NCBI RefSeq assembly: GCF_900167935.1
Contig: NZ_FUYL01000006.1
Span: 239,159-303,158 of the forward strand
Source of the DNA: Maribacter arcticus
Lineage (GTDB): Bacteria; Bacteroidota; Bacteroidia; Flavobacteriales; Flavobacteriaceae
Length of the DNA: 64,000 bases
Direction: 5' to 3'
Shown here: positions 37,054-44,980 of the stretch, piece after piece
How the letters are laid out: every line of letters starts with the position of its first letter
Numbering within the stretch: position 1 is the stretch's first letter
Program-made: the position numbers and the translations under genes
Notes under the pieces: generated by a model
Seen by the model: only the letters and a program-made list of their open reading frames with translations
The model's database searches: none
What the model was told of the DNA's origin: nothing

Positions 37054-37905
37054 TTACTGGTGTATGACCAAAAATGGTGTCTTGGAGTGAAAACTTACTT
37101 GCTCAGTAGTGGAACCGAACAAAATCTGTTGTAAAAAATTCAGATTCTTGGCTACCATCACAATCATATCTGCATTCCAACTTTGTACAAAACAATCTAT
37201 GGCGGGGGCAACTTTTTTATTGGTTATGATATGAAAACTATGGGAATTCGGAAAATGCTCATCCAAATAACCTTTTAGATATGCCTTGTTATTTTTTTGT
37301 AACCCGGTGAGTGCTGCGCTCCTGCGTTGGGCAACGTTCATTACCCTTAGATGGGCATTATCAACTTTTAATACTTTTGAAATCGTTTCTAATACAGCGG
37401 CGGAATAAGATAAATTAAAATCTGTTGCGAAAACAATTTCCATTGGAATATTGACTCTTGCTTTCTCAGGAACGACCAGATTGTTGCAGCGTACTTTTGT
37501 AATTACTTCACCGGTATTGCTGCCAATGATCAATTTTTTAATTCCGCTGGCACCTTTGGTGCCCATAACAATCAGGTCTATTTGCTTTTCAGTGACTAAT
37601 TTGCGAATGGAGTCAATGAGATTGCCGTTTTCATGTAGTATCGAAAAACGATGTTTTTTTGAGGAAGGCAACTTTTGCGCTCTTCGTAAAAAAAAATCGA
37701 GCCGCTCTATAGAGGGTATGTGCGATTCAGAATCGTGTCTTTTAAGGGATAACCCAATTGAAGCAGCCTTGACTTGTCCGTTATTTATTTGACTTACGTG
37801 CAGTAAATAAAAATTGCATGTAGATCCCTTGAAAAAGGATATTGCATATTCTAGCGCATTCCATGAGTTCTCCGAAAAATCCGTCGGTACCAATACATTC
37901 TCCAT
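37054..37905 (-). CDS. Tandem-domain universal stress protein
   Basis: 283 aa, MENVLVPTDFSENSWNAL. Domain 1 loop is IVMGTKGASGIKKLIIGSNT; domain 2 ends AKNLNFLQQILFGS. HSFHIITNKKVAPAIDCF makes it closest to the Usp at 33307. It is a single-gene unit behind the operator at 38030 and directly follows the regulator operon. Confidence 0.92.
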   Translation of the reverse strand: MENVLVPTDFSENSWNALEYAISFFKGSTCNFYLLHVSQINNGQVKAASIGLSLKRHDSESHIPSIERLDFFLRRAQKLPSSKKHRFSILHENGNLIDSIRKLVTEKQIDLIVMGTKGASGIKKLIIGSNTGEVITKVRCNNLVVPEKARVNIPMEIVFATDFNLSYSAAVLETISKVLKVDNAHLRVMNVAQRRSAALTGLQKNNKAYLKGYLDEHFPNSHSFHIITNKKVAPAIDCFVQSWNADMIVMVAKNLNFLQQILFGSTTEQVSFHSKTPFLVIHQ

Positions 37906-37998
37906 AGTTTCAATACTCTATAATCAGCACCAAATTGACAATGAACGGAAAATGAACATATCTAAAAGAGTCATTTTATAGTCAACTTGGTTAATTCA

Positions 37999-38041
37999 CA
38001 AAGCTATCTGTATATGGTGCAGCGTAAAATGATATAAATCA
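37999..38041 (-). promoter_or_regulatory. Crp/Fnr-type operator plus perfect -7 element
   Basis: TGATATAAATCA at 38030-38041. The minus-strand TAGCTTTG lies at 37999-38006 with centres 33 bp apart. The leader to the Usp ATG at 37905 is longer than in the other Usp units, about 90 nt. Confidence 0.72.
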
Positions 38042-38080
38042 TATATGCAAAGTAAAAAGCCGAGTATTTTTATCCACCGC

Positions 38081-39133
38081 TTAATCTACAAATTTGAGCG
38101 CCTGAAGATCTACTATTCTAATATTTCTTCCTTCTATGACTATAAGCCCCTCTTTTTTAAAGCCTGAAAGGGTTCTTATGAAACTTTCAGGGGCAATGCC
38201 CGTAACACTTGCCAGATCATTGCGCGATACCTTGATAGGGTCACCAGGTTTCTTGTTGATGATTTCCGCGAATTGTAGCAAGGTCAGCGCGGTTTTCTTA
38301 CGCACTGAGCTATAGGCCATTTGCAATAGTTGCTCTTTGATTTCGGTGATATCTTCGGTTAAAAGTCGTATCAGTTCCAACGAAATGGCATGATTTTCTT
38401 CCAGTACGGCTTTCAGTTTTTCTTTGGAAATACCTGCTAGTTCAACATCTTCTATCGCTGTTGCCGATTCTTCGTAAGGCACGTTATCCAAAAACGAGGT
38501 AAACCCCAAAAAATCATCCGTAGGATGCAGAGAGGTAATCAATTCTTTTCCGTTCTCATCAATCTTATGACACTTGACAATCCCTTTTAGAATTAAGTAT
38601 AATTTACTAGAACGCCTACCTTCTCGGTAGATATTTTCTTCTTCTTTAAAGTTTTCAATTTCGCCATAATCATCAAAAAAGTTCTTTAATTCATTCAGGG
38701 TGCGTATTTGCTGCTCGGAAGATTTGCGATTTTTTAAGATGCTCTCCGGCTTCCTTCCCAATAGTTCGGCCTTGGCCAACCTACTTTCAACAGCACTTAT
38801 CAAATCTTGTTCATCAAAGGGTTTGGTCAAATAGTCGTCGGCTCCCATGTCCATCCCTCTCCGTATCTCTTTTTGCTCCGTCTTTGCCGATAAAAATATG
38901 AAAGGTATATTTCTGGTGCTTTCGTCGGAAGCTAGCTCTTGTAACACTCCATAGCCATCCAACTCGGGCATCATGATATCACATACGATGATATCTGGTG
39001 GATATGCCAAGGCCATGGTTGTGCCATGCCTGCCATTGGCCGCCGTTTGTACCTTATAATTTGCAAATTCCAATAGCTCGGCGGTATTCTCCCGTAGCAC
39101 CGTATCATCTTCGATTAAAAGTATTTTCTTCAT
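38081..39133 (-). CDS. Response regulator: receiver domain fused to Crp/Fnr-type cNMP-binding and HTH domains
   Basis: 350 aa, cytoplasmic. Residues 1-120 are a receiver (acidic pair ED at 8-9, phospho-acceptor D52 in VCDIMMPELDG, K104 in LTKPF). Residues about 150-265 are a Crp-type beta-roll (EENIYREGRRSSKLYLILKG) and 275-345 a winged HTH (VSRNDLASVTGIAPESFIRT). In the recognition helix E316 and R320 occupy the positions of E181/R185 of Crp and E209/R213 of Fnr, which read TGA; the Fnr serine is Ile here. There is no N-terminal Cys cluster, so it is not an Fe-S Fnr. It follows the kinase by 3 bp and is the prime candidate for binding the TGAY-N4-RTCA operators around it. Confidence 0.9.
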   Translation of the reverse strand: MKKILLIEDDTVLRENTAELLEFANYKVQTAANGRHGTTMALAYPPDIIVCDIMMPELDGYGVLQELASDESTRNIPFIFLSAKTEQKEIRRGMDMGADDYLTKPFDEQDLISAVESRLAKAELLGRKPESILKNRKSSEQQIRTLNELKNFFDDYGEIENFKEEENIYREGRRSSKLYLILKGIVKCHKIDENGKELITSLHPTDDFLGFTSFLDNVPYEESATAIEDVELAGISKEKLKAVLEENHAISLELIRLLTEDITEIKEQLLQMAYSSVRKKTALTLLQFAEIINKKPGDPIKVSRNDLASVTGIAPESFIRTLSGFKKEGLIVIEGRNIRIVDLQALKFVD

Positions 39134-39136
39134 TTT

Positions 39137-41083
39137 TTAAGGTTCTTTGGTCTGTGGTATTTGCAGGTTAAAAGTAGTTCCTTGATTCTCAATACTGGTG
39201 AAAGTAACTAACCCCCCTAAGTTTTCCAGATGCTGCTTTGCGATACTCAGGCCAATACCGGTACCTTGGTTTAAGAGGGCATTTTTTGCCCTGTAATAGC
39301 GATTAAAGATAAACTTTTGCTCTTTTTCGGGAATACCGATTCCCTGATCGATAACTTCAATGGTAATTCTATCTTTTTGATGGGTTACCTGTATTGTGAT
39401 TTCAGTATTTTCTGGGGAATATTTTATAGCATTGTTCATTAAGTTCGATAAGGCCAGTTCTAAGATTTTCTCATCAAATTCTACTAGTACATCATCAATA
39501 TCTTTTGGGTATCGTATGTTCTGGCCCGATTTAAGCAACATATTGGCATCATAGACCACTTCATTGATCAGTTTGCTCAACGGAAATTGTGTAAACTTAT
39601 AGCTGACTTTACCTGATTCGAGACGCTCTACCGATAAAAAATCGGTTAGTATATTATCCAAATACTTTACCTTGCTTTTAATTGTGCTAAGGTGCTTATT
39701 CAACTTCTCTTGGTGTTCCGCATTGGGGTATTTTGCAATTAAGGAGGTAGAGGTGAGAATACCGCTCAAAGGAGTTTTAAACTCGTGCGACACCAACGAC
39801 AAAAATTTGGTTTTCAATTCATTAAGTTCTATCTCTTTTCTGAGGGATTCTTTGGTTTTCTTTTCGGCAAGCTTTCGTTTTTTAGCTTCTTCTTTGAGTT
39901 GGTTTACCGTATTGTTGAGCTCTTTGGTTCGTTTTACAACGATTTTCTCCAACGCTGCAGTGTAGTCTTTTCGGTCCGTGATATCTAAAATCATGGCTAA
40001 GAATACTTGTTTGTTCCCAAAATGGGATAGCTGCAAATGTACTTCTACGGGATAGGTGGTGCCATCTTTGCGTTGATGTAAAGTTTCAAATCCAATTTTT
40101 TCTTTGTTTCCCTTTAATAGAGGTAGTAAGGCTTTTCTGAACTGCACTTCGGTATATTGGGGCTTAAGATCAACAGGGGTAAGTTCTATGAGCTCTTCGA
40201 GTGTGTAGCCAATATTTTTTTGTGCCCCTTTGTTCATATTGATAAACTTCAATGAATCGGCATCAAAAACAAAAATTTCATTTAAAGACTCATTAAAGAT
40301 CCTTCCCCAATGACTGCGTTCCTGCTCTGTATTGACTCTTTCGGTAACATCATTTTGAATACCAATAAAATGGGTTACTAGTCCATTCTTCTCAATAGGT
40401 GTTATATACAGATCGTTCCAAAATAGGGTGCCATCCTTCTTGTAATTCCTAATGGTGGCTTGACAATTTTTTCCCTTTTTTATGGCATTACGAATATCAT
40501 TGATGCTGGTTTTGTCTGTATCAGTGCCCTGTAAAAACCGACAGTTCTTACCTAAAATTTCCTCTTCGGTATATCCTGTTAGCGACTGAAAAGCTTTATT
40601 GTAGTATATGATAGGGTTATCCTCTTGAAGGGCATCGGTTATGATAATACCATTGTTGGCAGATTGTAATGCCTCTCGCTGAAGCAAGTGGCTTTGTTCA
40701 ATTTCCTTTCTGTTGGTAATGTCCATAACCAAGGCCATCACGTAGGTCTCTCCATATATCTCGAACGGATTTAGACCTACTTGAAGGTGGAATTCTTCTC
40801 CATTTTTGCGTACTCCAAACAAATCATTTCCCTCGCCCATAGGGCGTTTTTCACGATTTTCTAAAAATACCTTTACATGGGTTTTATGGTCTACATGGTA
40901 CTTCTGGGGGATTAAAATGTGGAGTGGCTTACCGACCAGCTCGCCCTGTTCATACCCAAAGATTTCATGGGCGGCGTTATTGCTGCCAACGATGATTCGT
41001 TTGTCGTTGACAACGATGATCCCTTCGGAAACGGCTTCTGAAAGTAGCTTGAAAATATTACTGTTCTCTTGAAAAATATTCAT
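39137..41083 (-). CDS. Soluble hybrid-sensing histidine kinase: PAS - LOV - PAS - HisKA - HATPase
   Basis: 648 aa, no membrane segment. PAS1 (about 8-125) resembles the FixL haem PAS around IPQKYHVDHKTHV: H66 aligns with the FixL proximal His, but the distal Arg position is N86. Residues about 136-250 are a LOV domain with GKNCRFLQ (C181), NYKKDG (N213), FWN (N223) and GIQ (Q243). The spacing of these FMN-contact residues matches phototropin LOV2 within one residue. PAS3 spans about 258-375, followed by a coiled coil, the H box LSLVSHEFKTPLSG (H433) and an HATPase with GTGIGLSI. It should autophosphorylate and pass phosphate to D52 of the next gene's product. Confidence 0.9.
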   Translation of the reverse strand: MNIFQENSNIFKLLSEAVSEGIIVVNDKRIIVGSNNAAHEIFGYEQGELVGKPLHILIPQKYHVDHKTHVKVFLENREKRPMGEGNDLFGVRKNGEEFHLQVGLNPFEIYGETYVMALVMDITNRKEIEQSHLLQREALQSANNGIIITDALQEDNPIIYYNKAFQSLTGYTEEEILGKNCRFLQGTDTDKTSINDIRNAIKKGKNCQATIRNYKKDGTLFWNDLYITPIEKNGLVTHFIGIQNDVTERVNTEQERSHWGRIFNESLNEIFVFDADSLKFINMNKGAQKNIGYTLEELIELTPVDLKPQYTEVQFRKALLPLLKGNKEKIGFETLHQRKDGTTYPVEVHLQLSHFGNKQVFLAMILDITDRKDYTAALEKIVVKRTKELNNTVNQLKEEAKKRKLAEKKTKESLRKEIELNELKTKFLSLVSHEFKTPLSGILTSTSLIAKYPNAEHQEKLNKHLSTIKSKVKYLDNILTDFLSVERLESGKVSYKFTQFPLSKLINEVVYDANMLLKSGQNIRYPKDIDDVLVEFDEKILELALSNLMNNAIKYSPENTEITIQVTHQKDRITIEVIDQGIGIPEKEQKFIFNRYYRAKNALLNQGTGIGLSIAKQHLENLGGLVTFTSIENQGTTFNLQIPQTKEP

Positions 41084-41106
41084 ATTCTAAAGTTAAACTT
41101 TATAAC

Positions 41107-41149
41107 TGACTTTTATCATGTCAGATGTTTTGGCAGAGCTCTAATTTCG
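41107..41149 (+). promoter_or_regulatory. Crp/Fnr-type operator between the kinase gene and the TerB-like gene
   Basis: TGACTTTTATCA at 41107-41118. On the plus strand TAATTTCG (41142-41149) matches TAnnTTTG in all but one base, with centres 33 bp apart, facing the 41173 gene. The same operator lies only 24 bp upstream of the kinase ATG, so it could also overlap and repress the kinase-regulator promoter. Confidence 0.65.
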
Positions 41150-41172
41150 CTGTAAATCGAAAATATAGTAAA

Positions 41173-41574
41173 ATGACACTTTTTCAAAAAACGGGTAATG
41201 AACTCTACCAAAATTTAGGCAAATTGTTTTACGCGGTTGCTTTAGCGGATAAGAATGTGCGCCCCATTGAAGTAGAGAAACTTAAGGAAACCGTAAAGCA
41301 GCAATGGCTGTCCGTTGATGCCATTGAAGATGAATTCGGTTCTGATGCCGCTTACCAGATAGAGATAGTCTTTGACTGGCTAAAGGAAGAAGAGAAGGAA
41401 AGCGAGCTATATTTTGAGGAATTCAAAGACTTCTTCAAGGAACATAATGGCCGGTTTAACAAAAAGATAAAAGTCCTTATCTGGAAAATTGCCAATGCTA
41501 TTGCGTCTTCGTTTTCTGGAAAGAACAAATCAGAGTTGATACTGTTGTCAAAGATAAAGGCATTGCTGCAGTAG
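41173..41574 (+). CDS. TerB-like small helical protein
   Basis: About 133 aa from MTLFQKTGNELYQNLGKLFY. An earlier in-frame Met at 41125 lies upstream of the -7 element and is rejected. The region LFYAVALADKNVRPIEVEKL resembles the first helices of TerB/DjlA-N-like all-helical domains, which often bind metal. There is no signal peptide. Its operator stands 55 bp upstream, as for the Usp genes, so it is a likely regulon member. Confidence 0.6.
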   Translation: MTLFQKTGNELYQNLGKLFYAVALADKNVRPIEVEKLKETVKQQWLSVDAIEDEFGSDAAYQIEIVFDWLKEEEKESELYFEEFKDFFKEHNGRFNKKIKVLIWKIANAIASSFSGKNKSELILLSKIKALLQ

Positions 41575-41676
41575 TGCCATCCCTATTTATTGGCGCGAAT
41601 AAACGTTAATCAATAGTAATTGACTTTGAAGCCTTCCCTAGGCAATTTCGTGTAGGCATATTTTAAAAAGTATTAA

Positions 41677-42042
41677 TTAAAGAACAAGCTCTCCAGCGGC
41701 GAGGGCATCGTTCAAATTTGCCTTTACAATCGGAAAACTATTGAAAAATTTACGCCCGTCTGCCCGCTTTAGAGTCACTACTACAACTCCTTTGCGATTC
41801 TCGCCAATTTTGGAAACAACTACCTCTTTGCCAGAAATGTTGTTCATATTAACTATTCCACCTCTTTTAATAATAATATTTCTTCTTGGAAATTGAATGT
41901 GCATATACTCCTGCGTAGACGGTTTGTTGATTGTCAGCATTGTGCCAACCTTCACGTCATTTTCAATTCCTGTTTTTTGTTGTTGCGCTTCTAGATTTAA
42001 ACTAAATAATGCGAAAACAACAATTAGAATTACGTTTTTCAT
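41677..42042 (-). CDS. Small secreted flavobacterial protein
   Basis: About 121 aa. The signal peptide MKNVILIVVFALFSLNLEAQ is followed by a basic beta-rich body (HIQFPRRNIIIKRGGIVNMN; VVVTLKRADGRKFF). Two extra Met codons precede the chosen start. I recall similar short proteins in flavobacteria without assigned function. The operator at 42160 with a near -7 element (TACTTTTA, minus strand 42129-42136) suggests co-regulation. Confidence 0.6.
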   Translation of the reverse strand: MKNVILIVVFALFSLNLEAQQQKTGIENDVKVGTMLTINKPSTQEYMHIQFPRRNIIIKRGGIVNMNNISGKEVVVSKIGENRKGVVVVTLKRADGRKFFNSFPIVKANLNDALAAGELVL

Positions 42043-42128
42043 CATCAAATTATTTAATTGTTAATAGTATTTCAGAGTTCTTATGGCATTGTCAAGTCAG
42101 TAAACAAGAATACTTCCCATTTAATTGC

Positions 42129-42202
42129 TAAAAGTAGATGGTACAATTGTTATGGGATATGATAATAATCAGTTCAGCACTATCTTCTGAATGTTAGATT
42201 TG
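42129..42202. promoter_or_regulatory. Bidirectional Crp/Fnr-type operator with -7 elements on both sides
   Basis: TGATAATAATCA at 42160-42171. Rightward TAGATTTG (42195-42202) is a perfect -7 element and leftward TACTTTTA (42129-42136) matches in 7 of 8 bases. Both centres are 33 bp from the operator centre. It serves the antiporter at 42329 and the secreted protein at 42042. Confidence 0.7.
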
Positions 42203-42328
42203 GTATTTAAAACTATGGTTTAAGAAGCCTTGAATTGCTTTATATTACAACTAACTAAATTATACTGATGATTACGTTAGTACCTGAGATTCAAATACTG
42301 GTTATCAATCAAACAACAATTATTTAGA

Positions 42329-43024
42329 ATGTTCGATTACGTATTGCTTGCAACAAAGTTGGACCCAATTGTTGGGCTCATCTCTGTATTGGCCATTCTA
42401 GCCATTGCAATAGGCCTCTTTCTTAAAAAGATAAGACAACCATATATCATAGGATATATAGTAGTAGGAGCCATATTGGGGGAGCATGGACTCGGTTTTA
42501 TCAAAAATGCCGAGACCATTCATCATTTAGGGGAAATAGGAATAATTCTCCTGTTGTTTTTTATTGGTATGGAGATTAGCCTGCCAGAGTTGATAAAACA
42601 ATGGAAAATTGCCGCTGTGGGCACGCTCATGCAAGTGGGAATAAGTGTAGGTATTATTTTGACAATAGGATATTTTTTTAATTGGAGAATGGAAAGGTCG
42701 ATTTTGATAGGCTTTGTGATTGCCTTAAGTAGCTCTGCCGTTATCATAAAATTACTGCAGGATAAAAACCGCATAGATACGCGAATCGGAAAAAATGTGT
42801 TGAGCATTCTTTTGATGCAGGATATTATAATTGTGCCCTTATTAATCATTACATCGTTCTTGGGCGGAACATCTGAACCGTTCGGAAATATTGTTTTAAT
42901 GATTATTGGGGGCATACTCATTATGGCCACCCTCATTTATATCTACGTAAAAAGAGCCATATCGTTTCCATTTGCCAAGCGCATTGAACATGGACTTGCA
43001 ACAAAAAAGTGGACAATTAGATAA
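42329..43024 (+). pseudogene. CPA2 (Kef-type) cation:proton antiporter, 3' truncated
   Basis: About 227 native codons of the N-terminal membrane domain: QPYIIGYIVVGAILGEHGLG, LLLFFIGMEISLPELIKQWK and LSSSAVIIKLLQDKN are typical of the KefB/KefC transport core. The frame enters the IS3 end at 43010 and stops at 43024. The remaining helices and any RCK domain are not found beyond the IS at 44258, so the 3' part was deleted and not merely separated. The product is unlikely to work. Confidence 0.82.
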
Positions 43025-43027
43025 GAG

Positions 43028-43861
43028 TCATGCTGCTACTTTTTGATTGTACATTTCTATTTCAAATTCTTTTATAGTTTTATACCCTAAAGAAGAGTGC
43101 ATTCTTCTTCTGTTGTACCAAGTTTCTATCCATTGAAAGACAGATAGTTCGGCTTCCGATCTAAGGCTATAGCTATGTTTGTAGACCCATTCTACCTTTA
43201 AGCTCTTAAAAAATGATTCTGCCACCGCATTATCCCAACAATTACCTTTTCTGCTCATACTTTGTTTTATAAGGCCGTTGTGATTTTTCAGCATATCGGT
43301 AAATCCATGACTGGCATATTGAGATCCCCTATCGGAATGAAATATGAGTTCTTTTGTTATATCGTTTGATTTAACGGCCATATTCCACGCAGGTATTATT
43401 GTATCGTCCGTACTTAAGGTTTCGCCCATCGACCACCCCACGACCTTTCTATGGAACAGATCTATGATTACCGTTAAATACATCCATCCCTGTTTAGTCT
43501 CTATATAGGTAATGTCGGACACCCAGACTTGGTTCTTTCTAAAGACCGTAAAGTTCTGGTTCAAAATATTGCGGGCCACTGGATAGTTGTGTTCGCTGTC
43601 CGTTGTAATCTTGAACCTGCGCTTTCTTCTGGCAAACAGATTATTGGACCTCATTATCCTGGCTACCCTAGGTCTAGAAACATTATATCCCTTTTTTGAG
43701 AGCTCCTCTTTGATCCTTGGTGCCCCATAACTCCCAAAACTATCTTTGAAAATATCATGGATGACCGAGGATATGGTTTGGTTTTTCGACCATCTTTTGG
43801 ATGGCTCCCTACCCAACCAATCATAATAGCTACTTTTACTTAACTTGAACATTTTGCACAT
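43028..43861 (-). CDS. IS3-family transposase OrfB (integrase core)
   Basis: 277 aa with an rve/DDE core: WVSDITYIETKQGWMYLTVI, IFHSDRGSQYAS-like HSDRGSQYAS, and GNCWDNAVAESFFKSLK carry the D, D and E residues. The conserved N-terminal stretch KYRFIKHHKFKFP of such proteins lies just upstream in another frame (43868-43905). OrfB may therefore carry a frameshift near 43863 and need repair or recoding for activity. Confidence 0.88.
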   Translation of the reverse strand: MCKMFKLSKSSYYDWLGREPSKRWSKNQTISSVIHDIFKDSFGSYGAPRIKEELSKKGYNVSRPRVARIMRSNNLFARRKRRFKITTDSEHNYPVARNILNQNFTVFRKNQVWVSDITYIETKQGWMYLTVIIDLFHRKVVGWSMGETLSTDDTIIPAWNMAVKSNDITKELIFHSDRGSQYASHGFTDMLKNHNGLIKQSMSRKGNCWDNAVAESFFKSLKVEWVYKHSYSLRSEAELSVFQWIETWYNRRRMHSSLGYKTIKEFEIEMYNQKVAA

Positions 43862-43921
43862 CTTCTGAAGCTGGAAATTTAAATTTGTGGTGTTTTATGA
43901 ACCTATATTTTTCCTGTCGCC

Positions 43922-44209
43922 CTAGGAGAAGATGGCTATCGCCTTTTTTAGGATATCGCGTTCCAGTTCGGCATCCCTTAATCTTTTCTTCAACTCGGCA
44001 ATCTCACGTTGCTCGTCCGTCAGTTTTGGATTTCCCTTGCCGGGAAAACTGTTCCTGCCATAAGTATCCGATTCTCTGCGCCAGCGGCTCAATACGGATG
44101 TAGGTATATCCAATTCCCTGCATATTTCCACAACGCTACCACGTGCATAGCTAAGTTCCACAGCTTTTTCTTTAAACTCAACGGTGTAATTTCTTTTTTC
44201 TCTTGACAT
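43922..44209 (-). CDS. IS3-family OrfA (HTH_Tnp_1)
   Basis: 95 aa. MSREKRNYTVEFKEKAVELS, CRELDIPTSVLSRWRRE and the C-terminal leucine-zipper-like ELKKRLRDAELERDILKKAI are the standard OrfA layout. It binds the element ends. OrfAB is normally made by -1 frameshifting between the two frames. Confidence 0.88.
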   Translation of the reverse strand: MSREKRNYTVEFKEKAVELSYARGSVVEICRELDIPTSVLSRWRRESDTYGRNSFPGKGNPKLTDEQREIAELKKRLRDAELERDILKKAIAIFS

Positions 44210-44257
44210 TTTTTAAAGTTAATTTAAACAGCTAACACGCTCTTAACTTTATGTCCA

Positions 44258-44610
44258 GTTAAATATAGTAAGTCCAAATCACCAAGACGAACCTTTTATA
44301 GACTACTAGAAAAACATAAATTGAATAAAGATTTTTATAAGAATTTAAAATCTTGACTCTAATCTTGGGCTTCACACCCCTAGTTAAAACGGCAATGTCT
44401 AAGAAACCTTAACTCTTTACAAAACCTGCGTTCTGTAAAGAGTTTCATTATTTTAATCGTTATGAATAAAGGGAAATTTCTCGGTAGCCAAGTTGATAAT
44501 AAAATATATATCTCAATAAGTACATGTTGGATACAAAGTCAATAAGAGCTTTCTGCGGGTTAAGTATTAAAGAAATTAAGTTGTTTTCTTGTTATTATTA
44601 GGTAATAAAT
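44258..44610. other. Intergenic stretch with a strong hairpin shared with 57.5 kb
   Basis: No convincing gene. A perfect inverted repeat AACTCTTTACA / TGTAAAGAGTT occupies 44411-44444 (12-nt loop). A close relative lies at 57521-57552. A short open frame at 44261-44365 (RRTFYRLLEKHKLNKDFYKN) is unrecognised. Confidence 0.5.
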
Positions 44611-44648
44611 GGGGTATGAAGCCCAACGGTGCGAAAACGTACGCTAAG
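44611..44648 (+). repeat. Tn3-family 38-bp terminal inverted repeat, copy 1
   Basis: It begins GGGGTATGAAGCCC and ends CGAAAACGTACGCTAAG, matching the GGGG...GAAAAC...TAAG layout of Tn3-family ends. The outer end faces left. A degenerate second copy with the same inner 14 bases (ends at 44795) lies at about 44756-44795. Confidence 0.82.
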
Positions 44649-44980
44649 GTATCTAACTCATTGTAAACAGGCTACTTATGGTATTTAAAATCGGCAAATT
44701 TAAACGGTTCTCTTTGCCGTAAACAGTCATTACCCATATAAAACGAACGTCTTTTGGGACATTACGGACACATCAATGCTGAAACGTACGCTAAGGAATT
44801 ATGTTTAACGTTTTGTTAAGAGTCTGTAATGGGCGCAGTTTCCCTTTCAAGAATTTTTCTTCTATTTCAAAAGAATAATTTATAATGGTGTTTTGCAGAA
44901 AGGGAATACGTAATAAAACAAAGAAGGGTTTTTTCCGTTATTGTTGTTTCAAAGACTAATAATCAAATCTTATAAATGTT

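Larger units (their letters stand above)
43010..44257 (-). mobile_element. IS3-family insertion sequence
   Basis: About 1.25 kb. The ends read TGGACAATTAGATAAGAG (43010 inward) and, on the complement, TGGACATAAAGTTAAGAG (44257 inward), a clear imperfect inverted repeat. It carries orfA and orfB on the minus strand. No unambiguous target duplication is seen because the flanks are A-rich. It forms the junction between the conserved stress region and the transposon-rich region. Confidence 0.85.

Noticed and set aside
38081..39133. Regulator as a classical oxygen-sensing Fnr with an Fe-S cluster
   Set aside because: There is no N-terminal cysteine cluster; the N-terminus is a receiver domain. 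Oxygen sensing, if any, would have to come from the kinase.
40700..41060. PAS1 of the kinase as a proven haem oxygen sensor
   Set aside because: Only the proximal His region resembles FixL; the distal Arg position is Asn. Many non-haem PAS domains share the motif, so it is stated only as a possibility.
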